A DNA stretch of 64,000 nt from Arthrobacter sp. H-02-3 (GTDB taxonomy: Bacteria; Actinomycetota; Actinomycetes; Actinomycetales; Micrococcaceae): the NCBI RefSeq assembly GCF_003097355.1, contig NZ_PYUI01000004.1:124001-188000 (forward strand), written 5' to 3'. The notes under the pieces are model-generated. The model made no database searches and was not told where the DNA came from. It saw nothing but the letters and a program-made list of their open reading frames with translations. The position numbers and the translations under genes are program-made. Shown here piece by piece: positions 10,938 through 20,371 of this stretch. Each line of letters opens with the position of its first letter. Position 1 is the stretch's first letter.

Positions 10938-11912
10938 ATGACGTGGCTCGTAACTGGCGGTGCAGGATATATCGGTTCTCATGTGGTTTCCGCTTTGCGC
11001 GGCGCCCGGATCCAGCCGGTGGTGATTGACTCCCTCTCCAGCGGGCACCGTGAGTTCGTTCCGGCCGATGTGCCGTTCGTCCACGGCAGCATCCTCGACG
11101 CCGACCTCGTGGCCCACACCCTGCGGAACCACGCGGTGACCGGCGTGATCCACCTGGCCGGGTTCAAGTACGCCGGGGTGTCCGTCCAGGAGCCGCTGCT
11201 GACCTACGAACAAAACGTCACGGGCACCGCCCAGCTGCTCAAGGCCATGGAGCTCACCGGGGTCGACAAACTGGTCTTCTCCTCTTCCGCAGCCACGTAC
11301 GGCACGCCCACCGGCGACATCGTCACCGAGGCCACCCCCACCAACCCGGAATCCCCCTACGGCGAGAGCAAACTCATCGGCGAATGGCTCATCCGGGACC
11401 AGGGCCGGGCCCGGGACCTGAAGCACACCTCGCTGCGGTACTTCAACGTGGTCGGCTCAGGGGCGCCCGAGCTCTACGACACAAGCCCCCACAACCTCTT
11501 CCCGATCGTGCTGCGGGCGCTCACGGCGGGCAAGACGCCGCGCATCAACGGCATCGACTACAACACCCCGGACGGCACCTGTGTGCGCGACTACGTGCAC
11601 GTGGCCGATCTGGCGACCTCGCATGTGGCGGCCGCCCAGGCCCTCGCCGCCGGGACGCCGCTGGAGCGCGTCTACAACCTTGGATCGGGGGACGGGCTTT
11701 CCGTGCGCCAGATCATGACGGCGATGGCCAAGGTCACGGGAATCGATTTCGAACCGGAGATCGGCCCGCGCCGGGCGGGGGATCCGGACAGGATCGTGGC
11801 CGACGGCACGCTGGCCGCCCGCGATCTGAACTGGAAGATGCGGCACTCCGTGGAACAGATGGTGGCCAGCGCCTATGACGCCCAGCGGCACGCGATCACG
11901 GCTGCCGGCTGA
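10938..11912 (+). CDS. galE: UDP-glucose 4-epimerase
   Basis: 324 residues, an extended short-chain dehydrogenase. The Rossmann motif GGAGYIGSH is at 7-15, FSSSAATYG carries the catalytic Ser, and SPYGESK the Tyr and Lys. It interconverts UDP-glucose and UDP-galactose for galactose use and cell-wall glycans. GGTGGAG 6 bp before the ATG is a good ribosome binding site. It is convergent with the FemAB-like gene. Confidence 0.93.
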   Translation: MTWLVTGGAGYIGSHVVSALRGARIQPVVIDSLSSGHREFVPADVPFVHGSILDADLVAHTLRNHAVTGVIHLAGFKYAGVSVQEPLLTYEQNVTGTAQLLKAMELTGVDKLVFSSSAATYGTPTGDIVTEATPTNPESPYGESKLIGEWLIRDQGRARDLKHTSLRYFNVVGSGAPELYDTSPHNLFPIVLRALTAGKTPRINGIDYNTPDGTCVRDYVHVADLATSHVAAAQALAAGTPLERVYNLGSGDGLSVRQIMTAMAKVTGIDFEPEIGPRRAGDPDRIVADGTLAARDLNWKMRHSVEQMVASAYDAQRHAITAAG

Positions 11913-11974
11913 CGACGCCGGCCGGCGGCGCCAACTAGGGGGCGGTGCATTCTCCCGCCGTCGGCTGCTGCCGG

Positions 11975-12946
11975 CTAACTGTTCGTGAGGGCGCGGGACC
12001 GGGCGCGCAGCTTCTTCGCGAGCTGGGCACCCTTGCGGGCCAGCTGGTAGCTGCCGTAGCGGACCTTCCGGACCGGCAGGTCCCACGTTCCCGGATAGGC
12101 GATCTCGCGGCCGCCGAACGATTTCTTGAACGCCGTGAACCCGGCCCACTTGTGGTCGGGCTGGTCCGCGGGTGCCACGCCCCAGAGGTCCACGTGTTTC
12201 AGGCCCTTTGCCTGGGCGTCCGCGATCAGGGTGACCAGCAGGGGAATACCCGCGCTGAGCTTGCGGTGCGTGTCATCAAGGGCCGCATGGGCGTAGGTCC
12301 GGGTGTCGGCCGAATCGTAGGCCAGGGCGGCGGCGATGGGGTGGCCGTCGAGCTCGGCGATGAACAGCGTCGCGGCGCCGGCCGGCATCAGTGAGCGGGC
12401 CACCTGGCCCAGGTACTCGTCGCTTTGCGGCTTGAAGCCGTTCCGGGCTGCCGTCATGTGCAGGAACTCCAGGAGGACGGAGATTTCCGCCGGGTCCTGG
12501 CTGGAGCGGAAGGTCACGCCCTTTTTGTGGATGTTGCGGAACAGGTTGCGGTTCACCGGCTTCATGTCCGCCAGGACGTCCTTGAAGTCCCGGTCGAGGT
12601 CCACAATCCAGCTCAGCTCCGGTTGCTGGTTGACCGGAGCCGGCTGCAGGCCGCGGCTGCGGAGGACAGCGTCGGCCTCGGCGGCCTCAAACCCCGCGGT
12701 GACCGGCTCGACCCGGACAAACACTGCCCCGCTGCTCCGGGCGAGGTCCGTCAGGGCCGCCAGCGCGGCGTCGAACGCCGCCAGCGATTCGGCGACCGGA
12801 CCGTAGGGGGAGTACAGCAGCTTCCCGGCCGGGTTGGATTCCTCGACGGCGAGGAAGCGCCACCCGGGTCCGGACTGTTCGTGGACCGTGCGTCCCAGCG
12901 CACGCTGGAACTCCGCCCACTGCGGGCTCTGCAGGAAATAGTCCAT
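11975..12946 (-). CDS. FemAB/lipid II glycyltransferase-like GNAT protein
   Basis: About 323 residues. The double-GNAT Fem fold is suggested by NRNLFRNIHKKGVTFRSS and by the C-terminal half with DTRTYAHAALDDTHRKLSAG and KHVDLWGVAP, which match FemX/FemAB proteins that add amino acids from aminoacyl-tRNA to the peptidoglycan stem peptide. The start is ATG at 12946, 4 bp after the manA stop; a longer frame to 13306 lies inside manA and is rejected. Coupling to manA and nearness to the LCP gene support a role in envelope building. The amino acid transferred cannot be predicted. Confidence 0.85.
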   Translation of the reverse strand: MDYFLQSPQWAEFQRALGRTVHEQSGPGWRFLAVEESNPAGKLLYSPYGPVAESLAAFDAALAALTDLARSSGAVFVRVEPVTAGFEAAEADAVLRSRGLQPAPVNQQPELSWIVDLDRDFKDVLADMKPVNRNLFRNIHKKGVTFRSSQDPAEISVLLEFLHMTAARNGFKPQSDEYLGQVARSLMPAGAATLFIAELDGHPIAAALAYDSADTRTYAHAALDDTHRKLSAGIPLLVTLIADAQAKGLKHVDLWGVAPADQPDHKWAGFTAFKKSFGGREIAYPGTWDLPVRKVRYGSYQLARKGAQLAKKLRARSRALTNS

Positions 12947-12950
12947 GGTG

Positions 12951-14240
12951 TCAGGCTTCCAATCCGGTGGTGACGGCAAATGCGAGGGCGGTGCCGGTGG
13001 CCCCGGAGACGGCGTGGACGTTGACCGGGGCCTCGGCGGCGGCCAGGAAGGCGCTGCCGCCGCGGTCCAGCCGGAGCTCGCCCTTCGGGGAGTCGAGCCG
13101 GACGGAGCCGGCTGTGACGATGATGACGGCGGCACCGGACTGCGCCAGCGGCACGGGCTCCGCACCCGGCGCCAGTTCAATCCGCTGGAGCTGGAATTCC
13201 CGGAACGGCGGCCGGAAGAGTTCCTGGCCCAGCATGGTGGTCTCGGCGGAGAGCATGGGCACGGCGACTGCCTCGAACGCGACCGTCTTGAGCAGTTCCG
13301 GCACATCGATGAACTTCGGCGTGAGCCCGCCGCGGAGCACGTTGTCCGAGGACGCCATGACCTCGATCCCGAGGCCGTGGAGGTAGGCGTGGACGTTTCC
13401 GGCCGGCAAGTAGACGGCCTCGCCCGGCGCCAGCGAGATCCGGTTCAGCAGCAGCGAAATCAGGACCCCCGGGTCGCCCGGGTACTGGCCGTTCAGCGTG
13501 AGCACGGTAGACAGCCCGGCCTCGTGCTCCGCCATCGGAGCGCCGGAGGTCAGGACGGCGGCAATCCTGGCCGTCGTGTCGGAGACGTCCTCGCCGCCGG
13601 CGATCAGCCGTTCGAAGGCGGACCTGAGGGCCGTCGGCTCGTCCGGCTGCGCCAGGTCCTCGAGCAGTTGCGGGATCAACGGCGGCAGTTCCAGCCCCGC
13701 CAGCTCAAAGCAGGCCGCCAGGTGCACGTATACGGCCCGCGATTGAGCCGCAGGCCGGAATCCGCAGAGCGCCTCGAACGGCGTGAGCGCGAAGATCATC
13801 TCCGGCTTGTGGTTGTCGTCCTTGTAATTGCGCTCCGCGGCGGCATGGTCGACGCCGGCGGCCTCTTCCCGGGCGAAGCCTTCCCGCGCCTGTTCGAGCG
13901 TGGGGTGAACCTGCAGGGACAACGGCGTCGCGGCCGCGAGAACTTTGAGCAGGAAGGGCAGGCGCGGGCCGAACGCGGCCACGCTCCCGCTGCCCAGGCA
14001 GTGTTCGGGATCCTCGGCGATCAGCGCGTCCAGCGCCAGCCGTCCGCCGTCGCGCGATGCGGGGGCATGCCGGCCCTCACCGCCGGGCGCCGGCGTCAGG
14101 GCGACGGACGGGGAGTCCGGGTGGGCGCCGATCCAGAGCTCCGCTTCGGGACCGCCGGAGGCTGGCCGGCCCAGGAGGTCGGCGATGGCAGTCGGGGAGC
14201 CCCAGGCGTAGGGCCGGAGGACGTTCTCAAGTTCGTACAT
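12951..14240 (-). CDS. manA: Mannose-6-phosphate isomerase, class I
   Basis: 429 residues, a cupin metalloenzyme that converts mannose-6-phosphate to fructose-6-phosphate and so feeds GDP-mannose for glycans. YAWGSPTAIADLLG at the N-terminus, LQVHPTLEQAREGF and GEAVYLPAGNVHAYLHG (metal-binding His and Glu) are diagnostic. The start is ATG at 14240. It is followed by the FemAB-like gene after 4 bp. The PMT-type mannosyltransferase elsewhere in the window is a plausible consumer of the mannose pool. Confidence 0.94.
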   Translation of the reverse strand: MYELENVLRPYAWGSPTAIADLLGRPASGGPEAELWIGAHPDSPSVALTPAPGGEGRHAPASRDGGRLALDALIAEDPEHCLGSGSVAAFGPRLPFLLKVLAAATPLSLQVHPTLEQAREGFAREEAAGVDHAAAERNYKDDNHKPEMIFALTPFEALCGFRPAAQSRAVYVHLAACFELAGLELPPLIPQLLEDLAQPDEPTALRSAFERLIAGGEDVSDTTARIAAVLTSGAPMAEHEAGLSTVLTLNGQYPGDPGVLISLLLNRISLAPGEAVYLPAGNVHAYLHGLGIEVMASSDNVLRGGLTPKFIDVPELLKTVAFEAVAVPMLSAETTMLGQELFRPPFREFQLQRIELAPGAEPVPLAQSGAAVIIVTAGSVRLDSPKGELRLDRGGSAFLAAAEAPVNVHAVSGATGTALAFAVTTGLEA

Positions 14241-14360
14241 GGCCTGGAACCTATCTGGTCAATGAAGGGTTGTCACTCTGATCTGGTCGCTCTGATCTGC
14301 TCGCCTCCGGCGCGGGCAGCAGTCGCGGGCAGCCGGCATGAGCCGCCGTGCGGCCGGGCC

Positions 14361-16028
14361 CTAGAGCGGCGTGCACTGGCCGTTGGTGGCGACGAGGTCG
14401 CGGATGGACTGTTCGTCGCCGTTGCGCTTGAACTGGTTGAGCATCTCTTCGGTGATCGGCTGGCCGTCCGGGGTCGTGGTGACCGGGGTGAAATCCGACG
14501 GCGAGGGCTGGGCGGCCGGCGCTGCTCCGGCGGGCGCTGGTGCGGCCGGTGCTGCTCCGGCGGGCGCTGCTGCGGCGGAGGGCGGCCCGGCGGCCGTCCC
14601 GTGCTTCGCGGCGCTGCCATCCGCGGCTCCGGCCGACGTCCCGGCGAGCAGTTTGGCGACCCGCGCGTGGATGACGTCGAAGTCCGGGGTCGTTGAGAAC
14701 GCCGCGTCGAAGTCGGGCGGACCGATAGTCAGGCGGCTGACGTTCTGGCCCTTGGCCTTCATGGCCAGGTCCACGAAGCTGCCGAGCTGGCCGGAGGAGA
14801 TGTTCGATTCGACCACTTTGGTGCCGGCCTTGGCGATGTCCTCGAACTTGGTCAGCAGGGTTGCCGGGTCGAGCTGTTTGAGCATCGCCTGCTGCACGCA
14901 CTGCTGGCGCTGGATGCGGGCGTAGTCGTCCACGAACTCCCGGGACCGGCCGTACCAGAGCGCGTGGAAGCCGTCCAGCGTCTGGTCGCCGGCCGGAATC
15001 CAGCCGTCCGGCATGCCATGGATGCCGTTGGCCTCATCCACCACGGGGCCGCTGATGGGGACCCAGCCGCCGGCCTTGATCCGGATGCCGCCCATGGCGT
15101 CGATGAGTTTGGAAAAGCCGTCCATGTCCACCAGCACGTAGGCCTGGACCTTGATGCCGAGCGTGCCGGAGACCGCCTCCAGCGTTGCCTGTGCCCCGGG
15201 GTCCGCCACTCCGGGATAGAGGTCCTGGTGTTCGTTGGTGACCTCGGTGTTGATCGCGTTGATCAGGCATTCGTCGCCGCAGTTGTACCCGTCCGGGTAC
15301 ACCTTGCGCATGGGGGATTCCGCGCTGAACTGGGCGTTCTGGAGGTTGCGGGGAACGGAGATGATCGCCGTGCCGCCGGTCTTGGCGTCGACGCTGATGA
15401 CCGAGAGGCTGTCCGGCCTGCGGCCCGTGCGGTCCGCCCCGGCATCGCCGCCCATCATGAGGAAGTTGTACCGGCCGTCGGAGGGCTCCAGGGTGGGGCC
15501 GGAGCCGGAGAAGATACTGCCGATGGCGTCCCGGCTGACGTTGAGCAGATAGGCCGCGTATCCCAGGGAACCGCTGCTGAGGATCATGGCCAGCACGAGC
15601 GTCAGCACCACCGCGGGGCGGATCCGGGGGGTGAGCAGGCCGGGCCGGATCAGCCGCAAAGTGTTCAGGAACAGGGCGGCCCAGCCGAGGGCCAGCAACG
15701 CCAGGCCGAGCACCAGCAGAAGCGAGGGGACCGGGCCGGTGAGGATGTTGATCAGCGTGGATCGGGAGACGAACAAGAGCAGCACGGCAAGCAGGGCCAG
15801 TGCCCACAGCGTCACGGTCACGCGCAGCGCGGCCCGTCCCAGCCGGCGGTTGCCCGCGACGATCTGGGCGCTGCCGGGAACCAGCAGCGTCATGATGATC
15901 AGCACGAACGCCCGCTTGGTCAGCACCGGGGCCGGGGCGCCGGAAGGATTCCGGACCGGGTCGCTCGGTGCCTGCCGGGGCTGCCCGGGGCTCTCGGTGC
16001 CGCGCGCGGGGGCGTAGCCGTTGCTCAT
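14361..16028 (-). CDS. LytR-CpsA-Psr (LCP) family glycopolymer transferase
   Basis: 555 residues. Four N-terminal membrane segments (about residues 35-190) precede an extracellular LCP domain that begins near LEPSDGRYNFLMMGGDAG. The domain shows the phosphate/lipid-binding arginines of the family (RTGRRPDSLSVISVD, SVPRNL, YARIQRQQ). LCP proteins attach wall glycopolymers to peptidoglycan. A low-complexity Ala/Pro linker (about 465-510) separates a short C-terminal tail. The gene starts 10 bp after the purE stop, so it may be the last member of a purK-purE-LCP operon. Confidence 0.92.
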   Translation of the reverse strand: MSNGYAPARGTESPGQPRQAPSDPVRNPSGAPAPVLTKRAFVLIIMTLLVPGSAQIVAGNRRLGRAALRVTVTLWALALLAVLLLFVSRSTLINILTGPVPSLLLVLGLALLALGWAALFLNTLRLIRPGLLTPRIRPAVVLTLVLAMILSSGSLGYAAYLLNVSRDAIGSIFSGSGPTLEPSDGRYNFLMMGGDAGADRTGRRPDSLSVISVDAKTGGTAIISVPRNLQNAQFSAESPMRKVYPDGYNCGDECLINAINTEVTNEHQDLYPGVADPGAQATLEAVSGTLGIKVQAYVLVDMDGFSKLIDAMGGIRIKAGGWVPISGPVVDEANGIHGMPDGWIPAGDQTLDGFHALWYGRSREFVDDYARIQRQQCVQQAMLKQLDPATLLTKFEDIAKAGTKVVESNISSGQLGSFVDLAMKAKGQNVSRLTIGPPDFDAAFSTTPDFDVIHARVAKLLAGTSAGAADGSAAKHGTAAGPPSAAAAPAGAAPAAPAPAGAAPAAQPSPSDFTPVTTTPDGQPITEEMLNQFKRNGDEQSIRDLVATNGQCTPL

Positions 16029-16038
16029 GTGGAGATCC

Positions 16039-16650
16039 CTAATGGCTGCCTTTTTGGCTGCTACGCGGGGCGACGTTTCCTTCGGCGAACACTTCGCTGA
16101 CCTTCTCCCGCAGGCTCGCGCCCTTCCGGGTGGCGACGTCGTTGAGCTCCTGGGCGAAGTCGATAAGGTCAGCCCGCAGCTGGAGCGCGAGCTCGTCCGT
16201 GCCCGAGGCCAGCATCCGCACGGCCAGGAGGCCGGCGTTGCGCGCCCCGCCGATCGAAACGGTGGCGACCGGGACGCCGGCGGGCATCTGCACGATGGAC
16301 AGCAGCGAATCCATGCCGTCGAGCGTCTTCAAAGGCACGGGGACGCCGATCACAGGCAACGGCGTGACCGAGGCGAGCATGCCGGGCAGGTGCGCCGCAC
16401 CGCCCGCACCGGCGATGATGAGGCGAAGGCCGCGCTCGTGGGCACTCTGGCCGTAGCGGATCATCTCCGTGGGCATCCGGTGCGCGGAGACGACGTCGGC
16501 CTCGAACGGGATCCCGAACTCCGACAGGGCTTCCGCGGCGGCTTCCATCACCGGCCAGTCCGAGTCCGAGCCCATGACGAGGCCCACGATCGGGGTGACC
16601 GAACCGGCGCCTGCGAGTGGGGCTGCTGCGTTATCGGGTGCGGTGCTCAT
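16039..16650 (-). CDS. purE: N5-carboxyaminoimidazole ribonucleotide mutase
   Basis: 203 residues. It carries out the mutase step of purine synthesis, N5-CAIR to CAIR. The class I PurE fingerprint is clear: [30 protein letters not shown] and [24 protein letters not shown]. The N-terminus has a non-conserved 25-residue extension. It overlaps the purK stop by 4 bp (ATGA), so the two are coupled. Confidence 0.96.
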   Translation of the reverse strand: MSTAPDNAAAPLAGAGSVTPIVGLVMGSDSDWPVMEAAAEALSEFGIPFEADVVSAHRMPTEMIRYGQSAHERGLRLIIAGAGGAAHLPGMLASVTPLPVIGVPVPLKTLDGMDSLLSIVQMPAGVPVATVSIGGARNAGLLAVRMLASGTDELALQLRADLIDFAQELNDVATRKGASLREKVSEVFAEGNVAPRSSQKGSH

Positions 16651-17843
16651 GCGGTCTCCTCGGGGGTTGGCGCGCTTGTGCCGGCGTGGGCCCGGCCGTT
16701 CCGGATGATGTCGGCCACGGTGGTGGCCCGCTGCCGCACGGAGTCGACGTCGGCGGCGGAGGTCCCGACAAGGTTGACGTGGCCGATCTTCCGCCCGGGC
16801 CGGACGGCCTTGCCGTAGCAGTGCACCTTCGCGGCCGGTTCGCTCGCGAGGGCCGCCGGGTAGGCCGAAAAGAGGTCCTGGTTGGCCCCGCCGAGGAAGT
16901 TCTTCATGACGACGACGGGCCCCAGCAGGTCCGTCGCACCCAGCGGCAGGTTCAGGATGGCCCGCAGGTGCTGCTCGAACTGGCTCGTCACCGAGCCGTC
17001 CTGGGTCCAGTGTCCGGTGTTGTGCGGGCGCATGGCGAGCTCGTTGATCAGGAAGCCCGCACCCACGCCCGGCGTCTCGAAGAGCTCGACAGCCATGACA
17101 CCTGTCACGCCGAGTTCGTTGGCGATCCGGATGGCGGCGTTCTCGGCGGCCGCGGCCACATCGAGGGAAATATCCAAGGCGGGGGCAATCACTTCATCGC
17201 ACACCCCGTCCACCTGGATGGTGTGCACCACCGGCCACGCGCGTGATTCACCGTCCGGGGTCCTGGCGACCATGGCCGAGAGCTCGCGGCTGAATTCCAC
17301 CTTGGCCTCGGCCAGCAGTGGAGACATGGCCTCGAACCAGTCGGCGGAGCCGCCCGCGTCCTCGGCCGACGACACGATCCGCACGCCCTTGCCGTCATAA
17401 CCGCCGCGGGGCATTTTCAACACCACCGGCCAGCCGGTCTCCTCACCGAAGGCGACGAGGTCCGCGACATTGGCGACGGCGGCCCACCGGGGGTTGGGCA
17501 GTTCCAGCCGGTCGATCGCGGCCCGCATCACCAGCTTGTCCTGGGCATTGACCAGGGCATCCGGACCGGGATGGACGTTGACTCCGGCCGCGATCAGGGA
17601 CCGCAGATGGGCCGTGGGGACGTGTTCGTGGTCGAAGGTCAGCACATCCAGGCCGCGGGAGAACTCGAGCAGGTGGTCGAGGTCCTTGTAGTCACCGACC
17701 GGGGCGTTGGCCACGGCAGAGACGGCAGAGACGTCCTCGCCTTCGGCGAGAACACGGAGCTCGAAGCCCAGGGCGGTGGCGGCAGGGGCCATCATGCGGG
17801 CAAGCTGGCCGCCGCCAACAACACCGATTACAGGAAAAGTCAC
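16647..17843 (-). CDS. purK: N5-carboxyaminoimidazole ribonucleotide synthase
   Basis: About 398 residues, an ATP-grasp enzyme making N5-CAIR from AIR, ATP and bicarbonate. [14 protein letters not shown] at the start, [13 protein letters not shown] (ATP binding) and [14 protein letters not shown] (metal/ATP site) are typical. The GTG at 17843 gives the usual PurK N-terminus; the open frame extends to 18188, but the extra residues are not PurK-like. It is divergent from the gtrA gene. Confidence 0.95.
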   Translation of the reverse strand: MTFPVIGVVGGGQLARMMAPAATALGFELRVLAEGEDVSAVSAVANAPVGDYKDLDHLLEFSRGLDVLTFDHEHVPTAHLRSLIAAGVNVHPGPDALVNAQDKLVMRAAIDRLELPNPRWAAVANVADLVAFGEETGWPVVLKMPRGGYDGKGVRIVSSAEDAGGSADWFEAMSPLLAEAKVEFSRELSAMVARTPDGESRAWPVVHTIQVDGVCDEVIAPALDISLDVAAAAENAAIRIANELGVTGVMAVELFETPGVGAGFLINELAMRPHNTGHWTQDGSVTSQFEQHLRAILNLPLGATDLLGPVVVMKNFLGGANQDLFSAYPAALASEPAAKVHCYGKAVRPGRKIGHVNLVGTSAADVDSVRQRATTVADIIRNGRAHAGTSAPTPEETA

Positions 17844-18084
17844 AAGTCCCAGCCTACCGAAAACCTCGCGGGAACCCGGCTTTTGGCCACCGGAAGCCTG
17901 GGAAGAGCCCCGGAAGAGTGCGGGAGCAGCGCCGATTCGATGCTTCGGGGCCCGCCGGGACTCAGTCCGGCGTCGGGTGCGCAGGCCGCCGTCGCGACGG
18001 TCCGCGAGGGCGGTCTCCCGGGAAACGGCGCTAAAATGGGCGTTTGGCCCAAAGGCCGACAGTTCCAAAAGGCCATGGAGGGTC

Positions 18085-18672
18085 ATGATTACTACACTTA
18101 CAGAGCGCATGCGCGGACTGGCCTCGCTGTTCTGGCGCGAAGTGGCCAAGTTCGGCGCCGTCGGCGGCATCGCGTTCGTCATCGACAACGGACTGACGTA
18201 TTACCTGATGCACGGTCCCATGACCGACAGCGAAGCCAAGGCCCGTTTCTTCGGTGCCAGCGTCGCGACGGTCTTTTCCTGGGTTGCCAACCGATTTTGG
18301 ACCTTCCGGCACCGCCGGCAGGCCAACGTGCTGCGTGAATTCGTGATGTTCATCATCATTAACGGGATCGGCATCGGCATCTCCACCGGCCTGACGGCGC
18401 TCGCGAAGTACGGCATGGGTATTACCGACAAGAACATGTTGTTCCTGGCCGGCGTCGTCGGCATTCTGGTCGCGACCGTGGTCCGGTTCTTCGCGTACCG
18501 CTTCCTCGTGTTCAACCAGGAACTCGACGAAGAGCCGGAGTTTTCGCACGACCACGAGATCATTGAGCGGCATCCGCACATGCAGCATGGCCTGGAGCCC
18601 GGAGCCAGTGTTTCCAGGACAGCCGTAAAAGAGGCCGTCAAAGATCCCGAGCTGCCCGGCCCGGCGGCCTGA
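18085..18672 (+). CDS. GtrA family membrane protein
   Basis: 195 residues with four membrane helices. GAVGGIAFVIDNGLTYYLM, FSWVANRFWTFRHRRQ and the final RFFAYRFLVFNQE are typical of GtrA, a family that flips polyprenyl-linked sugars across the membrane for glycosylation of wall polymers. The ATG at 18085 has GGAGG 3 bp upstream; longer frames are out of register or lack the family start. The same purE/purK/GtrA grouping occurs in Mycobacterium. The last 45 residues are charged and not conserved. A TAAAAT box lies at 18032-18037, a possible -10. Confidence 0.9.
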   Translation: MITTLTERMRGLASLFWREVAKFGAVGGIAFVIDNGLTYYLMHGPMTDSEAKARFFGASVATVFSWVANRFWTFRHRRQANVLREFVMFIIINGIGIGISTGLTALAKYGMGITDKNMLFLAGVVGILVATVVRFFAYRFLVFNQELDEEPEFSHDHEIIERHPHMQHGLEPGASVSRTAVKEAVKDPELPGPAA

Positions 18673-18734
18673 CGCGCCGGCCTGATGCCTAGGCCAGGCA
18701 GGCCGCCTGGCGCCTACTTTCCGCTGAGGCGCGC

Positions 18735-19439
18735 TCAGATTCCGCTGATGCGCTCGGCGGAACGCAGTTTGCCGGTCACCTCGACGTCGGGGTGCACCAG
18801 GACCACGGAGCCGTCAGCCTTCCAGCTCCCCAGCGACTGCGCAAGGGCCATCTCGAGGCCGTCCTCGGCCGGAACGAGCAGCCGCAGGCCGGCCTCGTGC
18901 TCGGCAGCGAAATCGTCCAGGAGCGCCCCGTGTGCGTGGGTTGTCCCGTCCGCGGTGCGGACCGCGGGGCGTTGGGCTTCCGGGTCAATGTGGGGCATAA
19001 AGAAGTCTCCGTGGGAGCGGACCTCGGCGGCGTAGTCGAGGACGCCGGTGGGCAGCTCGCCCGGCCACCGCATCGCCAGTGCCGGCAGCGACACCGCGAG
19101 GACGGCGTCGAACCCGCCTGCCGCGGCGCCGGGGCCGGGATCCGCAGTGGCCAGCAACTCCGCCTCCGCGTCGTCGAAGACCACCTCCATGCCGAGCTGC
19201 CAGGCCGCCAGGGCCAGGATCATGGACTTCCAGTGGGCGGGCAGGTCCAGCCGCAGCCGCATGCCGGGTTCGGCATCGAGTTCGTCCTGCAACAGGTTGG
19301 ACGTCTTCGCCACCCAGTTGTCCAGCACGCGGCCGGACAGTTCCACCCGCTCGGAATCGGGGCCGTACCAGGTCAGCCGGGGCGCCGTGGACTGGCCGGA
19401 CCGCAACGCTGTCATCAGTTCGATTGCCGGAATGCTCAT
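18735..19439 (-). CDS. TIGR03089 family protein (truncated AMP-ligase-like)
   Basis: 234 residues. It matches the small actinobacterial TIGR03089 family, which resembles the N-terminal part of acyl-adenylate-forming enzymes (TAPRLTWYGPDSERVELSGRVLDNWVAKTSNLLQ) but lacks the ATP-binding P-loop and catalytic lysine domains, so it is unlikely to be a complete ligase. Its function is unknown. It is convergent with gtrA and divergent from whiB2 across a 360-bp gap. Confidence 0.82.
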   Translation of the reverse strand: MSIPAIELMTALRSGQSTAPRLTWYGPDSERVELSGRVLDNWVAKTSNLLQDELDAEPGMRLRLDLPAHWKSMILALAAWQLGMEVVFDDAEAELLATADPGPGAAAGGFDAVLAVSLPALAMRWPGELPTGVLDYAAEVRSHGDFFMPHIDPEAQRPAVRTADGTTHAHGALLDDFAAEHEAGLRLLVPAEDGLEMALAQSLGSWKADGSVVLVHPDVEVTGKLRSAERISGI

Positions 19440-19799
19440 GCCTTCATCTTGCCACGGCCCCTCCGGCCGCCCGCGGTGTGATGTCCGTCATGCCCGGGAT
19501 CCTGCCGCCGGCTACCCCTCGGGCTGCGGCACGGAAAATTTCCCGAAAATTCAAGGAATACCCCCAAAAGTGCTCAGTACCCTGACTATTCCGCGGGTTT
19601 CTGCGGGCGGGGCGGGAAAAATACCGGGCGTGGCGTGCCTCCCTTTTGTGTCTCAAGTTGATTATTATCTCCGCCGTGGCTTGACTCCCGGATACTTACA
19701 CACGTGTAATTAGTTATCTATAGCCACTGCGCATAAACCGGCACTCAACCGAGTGTCCAAGGGGGTCTTGCAGTGGCTGCAAATCAGGAGGGGGACGCC
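19440..19799. promoter_or_regulatory. Long divergent regulatory region upstream of whiB2
   Basis: About 360 bp without a gene, distinctly AT-richer than its surroundings (for example 19536-19575 and 19640-19730). It holds the whiB2 promoter listed separately and the palindrome ACACGTGT (19700-19707) overlapping its -10 side. Short open frames here have no support. Confidence 0.6.
19681..19710 (+). promoter_or_regulatory. Sigma-A-like promoter of whiB2
   Basis: TTGACT (19681-19686), 18-bp spacer, TGTAAT (19705-19710). The transcript would have a leader of about 80 nt. Confidence 0.65.
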
Positions 19800-20342
19800 A
19801 TGGGGCTAGCAGAGCGTATCCATGAAGATGCCGTAGTTGCCGGCCAGGCCACGGCGAAATACCGTTCACGAGGTGTGCCGAGTGACTGGTATGTAGATCC
19901 GGCTGATCCGGACGCAGCTGACCGCTACAACGAACACACCAAAGATTCCCTGCAGGACGCGGCGACCGCCTTCCTCGCAGCGCACGATGAACTCCTTGCC
20001 GGCCCGGACCAGGACCACGATCCCCTCGACCCGCCCATGGAGCTCCATTCGCCCGGCGCCGGCACCATCGCGCAGCCGGTCTGGATCGGGCTGCCGTCCC
20101 GGCAGGACTTCGACGATGAGGGCGAGCTCGGCTGGCAGACCGACGCCCTGTGTGCCCAGACAGATCCCGAAGCCTTCTTCCCGGAAAAGGGCGGCTCCAC
20201 CCGCGACGCCAAGAAAGTCTGCGGCGCCTGCAACGTGCGTTCCCAGTGCCTCGAATACGCCTTGTCCAACGACGAGCGCTTCGGGATCTGGGGAGGCCTC
20301 TCCGAGCGCGAGCGGCGCCGGCTTAGGAAGCGAGCAGTCTAA
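19800..20342 (+). CDS. whiB2: WhiB-family iron-sulfur regulator, WhiB2/WhmD type
   Basis: 180 residues from the ATG at 19800. The four cluster cysteines (118, 141, 144 and 150 in this numbering; C-X22-C-X2-C-X5-C), the turn GIWGG and the basic C-terminus RERRRLRKRAV are all present. WhiB2 proteins control septation and growth. The N-terminal 100 residues are much longer than in the mycobacterial protein and are acidic and disordered. Two starts are plausible: ATG 19800 with AGGAGGGGG just upstream, or GTG 19773 with AAGGGGG 8 bp upstream. The type is assigned from synteny with the GT2-to-ahcY block. Confidence 0.87.
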   Translation: MGLAERIHEDAVVAGQATAKYRSRGVPSDWYVDPADPDAADRYNEHTKDSLQDAATAFLAAHDELLAGPDQDHDPLDPPMELHSPGAGTIAQPVWIGLPSRQDFDDEGELGWQTDALCAQTDPEAFFPEKGGSTRDAKKVCGACNVRSQCLEYALSNDERFGIWGGLSERERRRLRKRAV

Positions 20343-20371
20343 TTCTTCAAGAAGTACGAGTCACCGCCGTC

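Noticed and set aside
17707-18084. Longer frame upstream of the GtrA gene
   Set aside because: Overlaps purK and its promoter; family homology starts at the ATG with GGAGG at 18085.
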